The notes beneath the pieces were generated by a model, which was given only the letters and a program-made list of their open reading frames with translations, searched no databases and was not told where the DNA came from. From contig WGEI01000040.1 of assembly GCA_015492875.1 (NCBI GenBank), forward strand, positions 1 through 6,793: a DNA stretch of 6,793 nucleotides, in the 5' to 3' direction. This stretch comes from Anaerolineae bacterium. Its GTDB lineage: Bacteria; Chloroflexota; Anaerolineae; Aggregatilineales; Phototrophicaceae. The stretch's first letter is position 1; every line of letters starts with the position of its first letter. Both the position numbers and the translations under genes were made by a program. This document shows, piece after piece, positions 4,712 to 6,793 of the stretch.

Positions 4712-6217
4712 ATGACAAAAAACTATAGCCGCTTGAATGCGCGTCGCGGGCGCAGTGCAGGCTGGCAATGGACGTTAATTGGTTTTGTATTCAGCTCATT
4801 TTGTTGGATTATCATTGTGCTCGTCGGTTTAACGACGAATTTATTGCAGCTCTCGCTTTCGGGCGCATTGCCCACACCTACCCCATTGGTGAGAGAGGTG
4901 CAAATTGTCGTTACGCAGGTGGTCACTGCGACAGATGATCCATTCTTGCCAACATCAACGCCCATCGTAGTGACAGCAACACCCAACGGCGAAGTGCAAG
5001 CACCGCCGGTTAATGAAGTGGCGCCGGCTACGCCTACCCCGCTGCCGGATACGCCTGTGCCGGATGAAAACAATCCCACGCCAACATCTATCGTGCCGCC
5101 CGCTGCAACCCAAGCGGAAGCGACAGCAGTGCCCCAACAGGATACATCCAACAATGGTGCTGTCATTGGTGCACCCGGTGAAATACCGCTACCGCTACGC
5201 GATATTGCTACCACGATGGTAACCGTGCCCGGTGGCACTTTCACAATGGGCACAACAACGCAAGAGGTGGTGCAGGCGGTCAATGAATGTATCAATCGTG
5301 ATGGCGGGGCTTGTGACCCTAGCTTTGCTGAGGACGCCTTCCCCGCGCATCAGGTGACGGTTGACACTTTCCAGATAGAAATTACCGAAGTGACTTATGA
5401 GCAATATGTCGCTTTCCTCAATTATCTCGGTGTGAACAGCCATCGCAATGGTTGTAATGGCTTCCCATGCGTGGCGACAACCAACGAAGATCCCAATAGC
5501 AATATCCTGTTCGAAGGGGCGACATACTTCGTACCGGAAATCGCGCGCAACTTGCCCGTAGCCAATGTGACATGGCATGGGGCACAAGCTTATTGCAATG
5601 CGCTAGGGCGTCGTTTGCCAACAGAAGCGGAATGGGAACGCGCCGCACGCGGTGACGATGGGCGCATTTACCCGTGGGGCAATGAATGGGATAACAATAA
5701 AGCGAAGACAAACCGCCCACGCCCGGCAGAAGGCGGCACTATTGGGCCAGTAGAAGTGGGGCGTTATCCGGCTGGCGTCAGCCCCTATGGTGTCTATGAT
5801 ATGGCGGGCAACGTTGCAGAATGGGTATATGACTGGTACTCTGCCACTTACTACCAGCAATTAGCAGCACAAGGTGTTGCCGTTAACCCGCAAGGGCCGC
5901 CACGAGGGGACCCGCCAAATGGCACAGATAAAGTTGTTCGCGGTGGCTCTTGGGATGCGGTGCCGTTCTTCGCACGGGCGGTACATCGGCAAAGCTATGA
6001 TGCTAATAGTCCGTCATTATGGATTGGCTTCCGCTGTGCAGCAGATGGACCGGGCGATAGTAACGCCGCCGCGGTAAGCGGTAATGATGGCGTGAACTTG
6101 CAAATCGCCACTGTAGACCCAGCGAACCTCAACAACAGCGCACCTACCCTGCCGCCACCAGCGACCGAACCACCACTTATCAGTACGGCACAAGCGGCTA
6201 CGCCAGAAGGCCAGTAA
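4712..6217 (+). CDS. Membrane-anchored FGE-sulfatase-fold (SUMF1-like) protein without catalytic cysteines
   Basis: A 501-aa envelope protein. A basic N-terminus (1-18) precedes a single membrane segment (about 20-46), giving an outward C-terminus. A Thr/Pro-rich linker (about 52-145) carries VVT, TATP and TPTP motifs. The FGE-sulfatase domain spans about 168-445: MVTVPGGTFTMG (169-180), ITEVTYEQYVAFLN, PVANVTWHGAQAYC (282-295), GRRLPTEAEWERAARG (299-314), YPWGNEWD, PYGVYDMAGNVAEWVYDWY and VVRGGSW to IGFRCAAD (408-445). In human FGE the active cysteines C336 and C341 follow RGGS; here the same positions are A416 and A421, so formylglycine synthesis is unlikely. Six exported cysteines (193, 201, 248, 253, 295, 442) could form disulfides; C295 and C442 match a conserved pair. 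A Pro-rich tail ends the protein. No EgtB-type DinB domain is present. The role is probably binding or structural at the cell surface, but unproven. Confidence 0.9.
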   Translation: MTKNYSRLNARRGRSAGWQWTLIGFVFSSFCWIIIVLVGLTTNLLQLSLSGALPTPTPLVREVQIVVTQVVTATDDPFLPTSTPIVVTATPNGEVQAPPVNEVAPATPTPLPDTPVPDENNPTPTSIVPPAATQAEATAVPQQDTSNNGAVIGAPGEIPLPLRDIATTMVTVPGGTFTMGTTTQEVVQAVNECINRDGGACDPSFAEDAFPAHQVTVDTFQIEITEVTYEQYVAFLNYLGVNSHRNGCNGFPCVATTNEDPNSNILFEGATYFVPEIARNLPVANVTWHGAQAYCNALGRRLPTEAEWERAARGDDGRIYPWGNEWDNNKAKTNRPRPAEGGTIGPVEVGRYPAGVSPYGVYDMAGNVAEWVYDWYSATYYQQLAAQGVAVNPQGPPRGDPPNGTDKVVRGGSWDAVPFFARAVHRQSYDANSPSLWIGFRCAADGPGDSNAAAVSGNDGVNLQIATVDPANLNNSAPTLPPPATEPPLISTAQAATPEGQ

Positions 6218-6222
6218 AGAAC

Positions 6223-6252
6223 AAGAGCGCTCCACAATCGGGGCGCTCTTTT
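6223..6252 (+). terminator. Intrinsic terminator after the FGE-like gene
   Basis: Arms AAGAGCGCTCC (6223-6233) and GGGGCGCTCTT (6240-6250) form 11 pairs with one T-G wobble and a 6-nt loop, followed by Ts to 6252. It begins 5 nt after the stop codon. It may also serve the winged-helix gene from the other strand, where the T-rich stretch after the stem is weaker. Confidence 0.9.
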
Positions 6253-6281
6253 CATTCGACCTAAACGGTATAAAGCGGGGG

Positions 6282-6793
6282 TTAATCTTCGGTATCATGC
6301 TCGTATAAAGATGGCCAAAGCATATATAGGGTTTGGTAGGACTGGCATTCTGGCAAGCTATCACGCTGCTGGTGAGATAGCTCTAGATATTCTGCCCATA
6401 AAGCCTCGACACGATCATAAAATTCTTGCGCTTGCTCTGGCGTTAGATGTAGGCCGCCCTGCCAAAATTTAAGATGACGAGTTGGCTGTTCATGTTCGGG
6501 TTGCAAAATCCCCTGCCGTAAAGCGCGCAGAATATCCTGTTTAGTGCCAGCAAATAGGCCATCTAACGTGATAACAAGCGCCTCAGATTCACCCGTCTCT
6601 TCTGGTGATAATAAGGCGCTCGCAAGACGAAAACCCCGTGCAGCAGCTAAATAATGTTTTTCAATAATACCAGAGACAAGGCGCGTATCTACCAGCACAA
6701 TTAAGCCATGTTTTTCCAATAGATTGATATGGTAATAGAGCTTGGTTGGCGTCATCTCCAACTTACGAGCAATTTTCTTAACCGTCTGGGGCT
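6282..6793 (-). CDS. Winged helix-turn-helix transcriptional regulator, ArsR-like (5' partial)
   Basis: Cytoplasmic DNA-binding regulator, cut by the right edge. The frame is open to the end of the window, adding PQTVKKIARK before a TTG at 6761 that only appears to be a start. That codon is an internal Leu in the helix-turn-helix, so the true start lies beyond 6793. In window residue numbers (169 aa), the helix-turn-helix is about 2-31 (TVKKIARKLEMTPTKLYYHI, then LLEKHGLI) and the wing about 32-50. This pattern, with YYHINLLEKHGLI, is like the ArsR/HTH_20 group. The C-terminal part (about 55-169) is a mostly helical domain I do not recognise, with an amphipathic stretch LTPEQAQEFYDRVEALWAEYLEL that could mediate dimerisation. 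No ArsR metal-binding cysteine motif is visible. It converges on the FGE-like gene, and its targets are unknown. Confidence 0.85.
   Translation of the reverse strand, partial: PQTVKKIARKLEMTPTKLYYHINLLEKHGLIVLVDTRLVSGIIEKHYLAAARGFRLASALLSPEETGESEALVITLDGLFAGTKQDILRALRQGILQPEHEQPTRHLKFWQGGLHLTPEQAQEFYDRVEALWAEYLELSHQQRDSLPECQSYQTLYMLWPSLYEHDTED

Noticed and set aside
4723..5295. A 190-codon open frame on the minus strand opposite the linker of the FGE-like gene
   Set aside because: It is the shadow of the repetitive Thr/Pro/Val-rich coding sequence, with low-complexity Val/Gly/Ser/Thr translation and no SD or known domain. The plus-strand gene is clearly real.
6759..6761. TTG at 6761 as the start of the winged-helix gene
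   Set aside because: The frame continues upstream to the window edge and encodes the first helix of the DNA-binding domain, so this codon is an internal leucine.
1..6793. A mobile element, CRISPR array, toxin-antitoxin pair or defence island
   Set aside because: No transposase, integrase, terminal inverted repeats, regularly spaced repeats or nuclease/antitoxin-like small gene pairs were seen on either strand.

Overview
The window looks like ordinary bacterial chromosome, most likely from a Chloroflexota (Anaerolineae-like) organism. That placement is an inference. It rests on the membrane-anchored FGE-like protein with a Thr/Pro-rich linker carrying VVTATP-type motifs, the lone Flp-type pilin, and the tandem-GNAT protein beside a two-component pair. 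Base composition is balanced, and no insertion sequence, phage gene, tRNA, rRNA or CRISPR array is visible.

Layout, left to right. (1) 2-904, plus strand: the 3' part of an ABC transporter ATPase of the iron(III)/polyamine importer type; its Walker A region lies before the window. (2) 888-4095, minus strand: a compact operon read right to left, GNAT acetyltransferase, OmpR/PhoB-type response regulator, membrane sensor histidine kinase. The first two genes are 11 nt apart and the last two share one base (TGATG). The kinase tail overlaps the ABC gene tail by 17 bp, with no terminator between them. (3) 4096-4267: a divergent control region with an extended -10 promoter candidate on each strand and an 11-bp tandem direct repeat near the rightward start point. 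(4) 4268-4477, plus: a 69-aa Flp-type pilin followed by a strong intrinsic terminator. (5) 4539-4711: a leader with a weak promoter candidate, an imperfect hairpin and a good ribosome binding site. (6) 4712-6217, plus: a 501-aa protein with one membrane anchor, a Thr/Pro-rich linker and an exported FGE-sulfatase-fold domain in which both catalytic cysteines are alanine. A second terminator follows. (7) 6282-6793, minus: a winged-helix regulator cut by the right edge.

How the genes may work together. The kinase and regulator are almost certainly a cognate pair, and the acetyltransferase is very likely made with them. The pilin and the FGE-like protein are both envelope or surface proteins. The 11-bp repeat in front of the pilin resembles the spacing of PhoB-family boxes, so the two-component system could control the pilin, but this is only a hypothesis. 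I see no clearly new multi-gene system. The best leads are the cysteine-less FGE-like surface protein, the GNAT-plus-two-component operon, and the orphan pilin with its repeat-bearing promoter.
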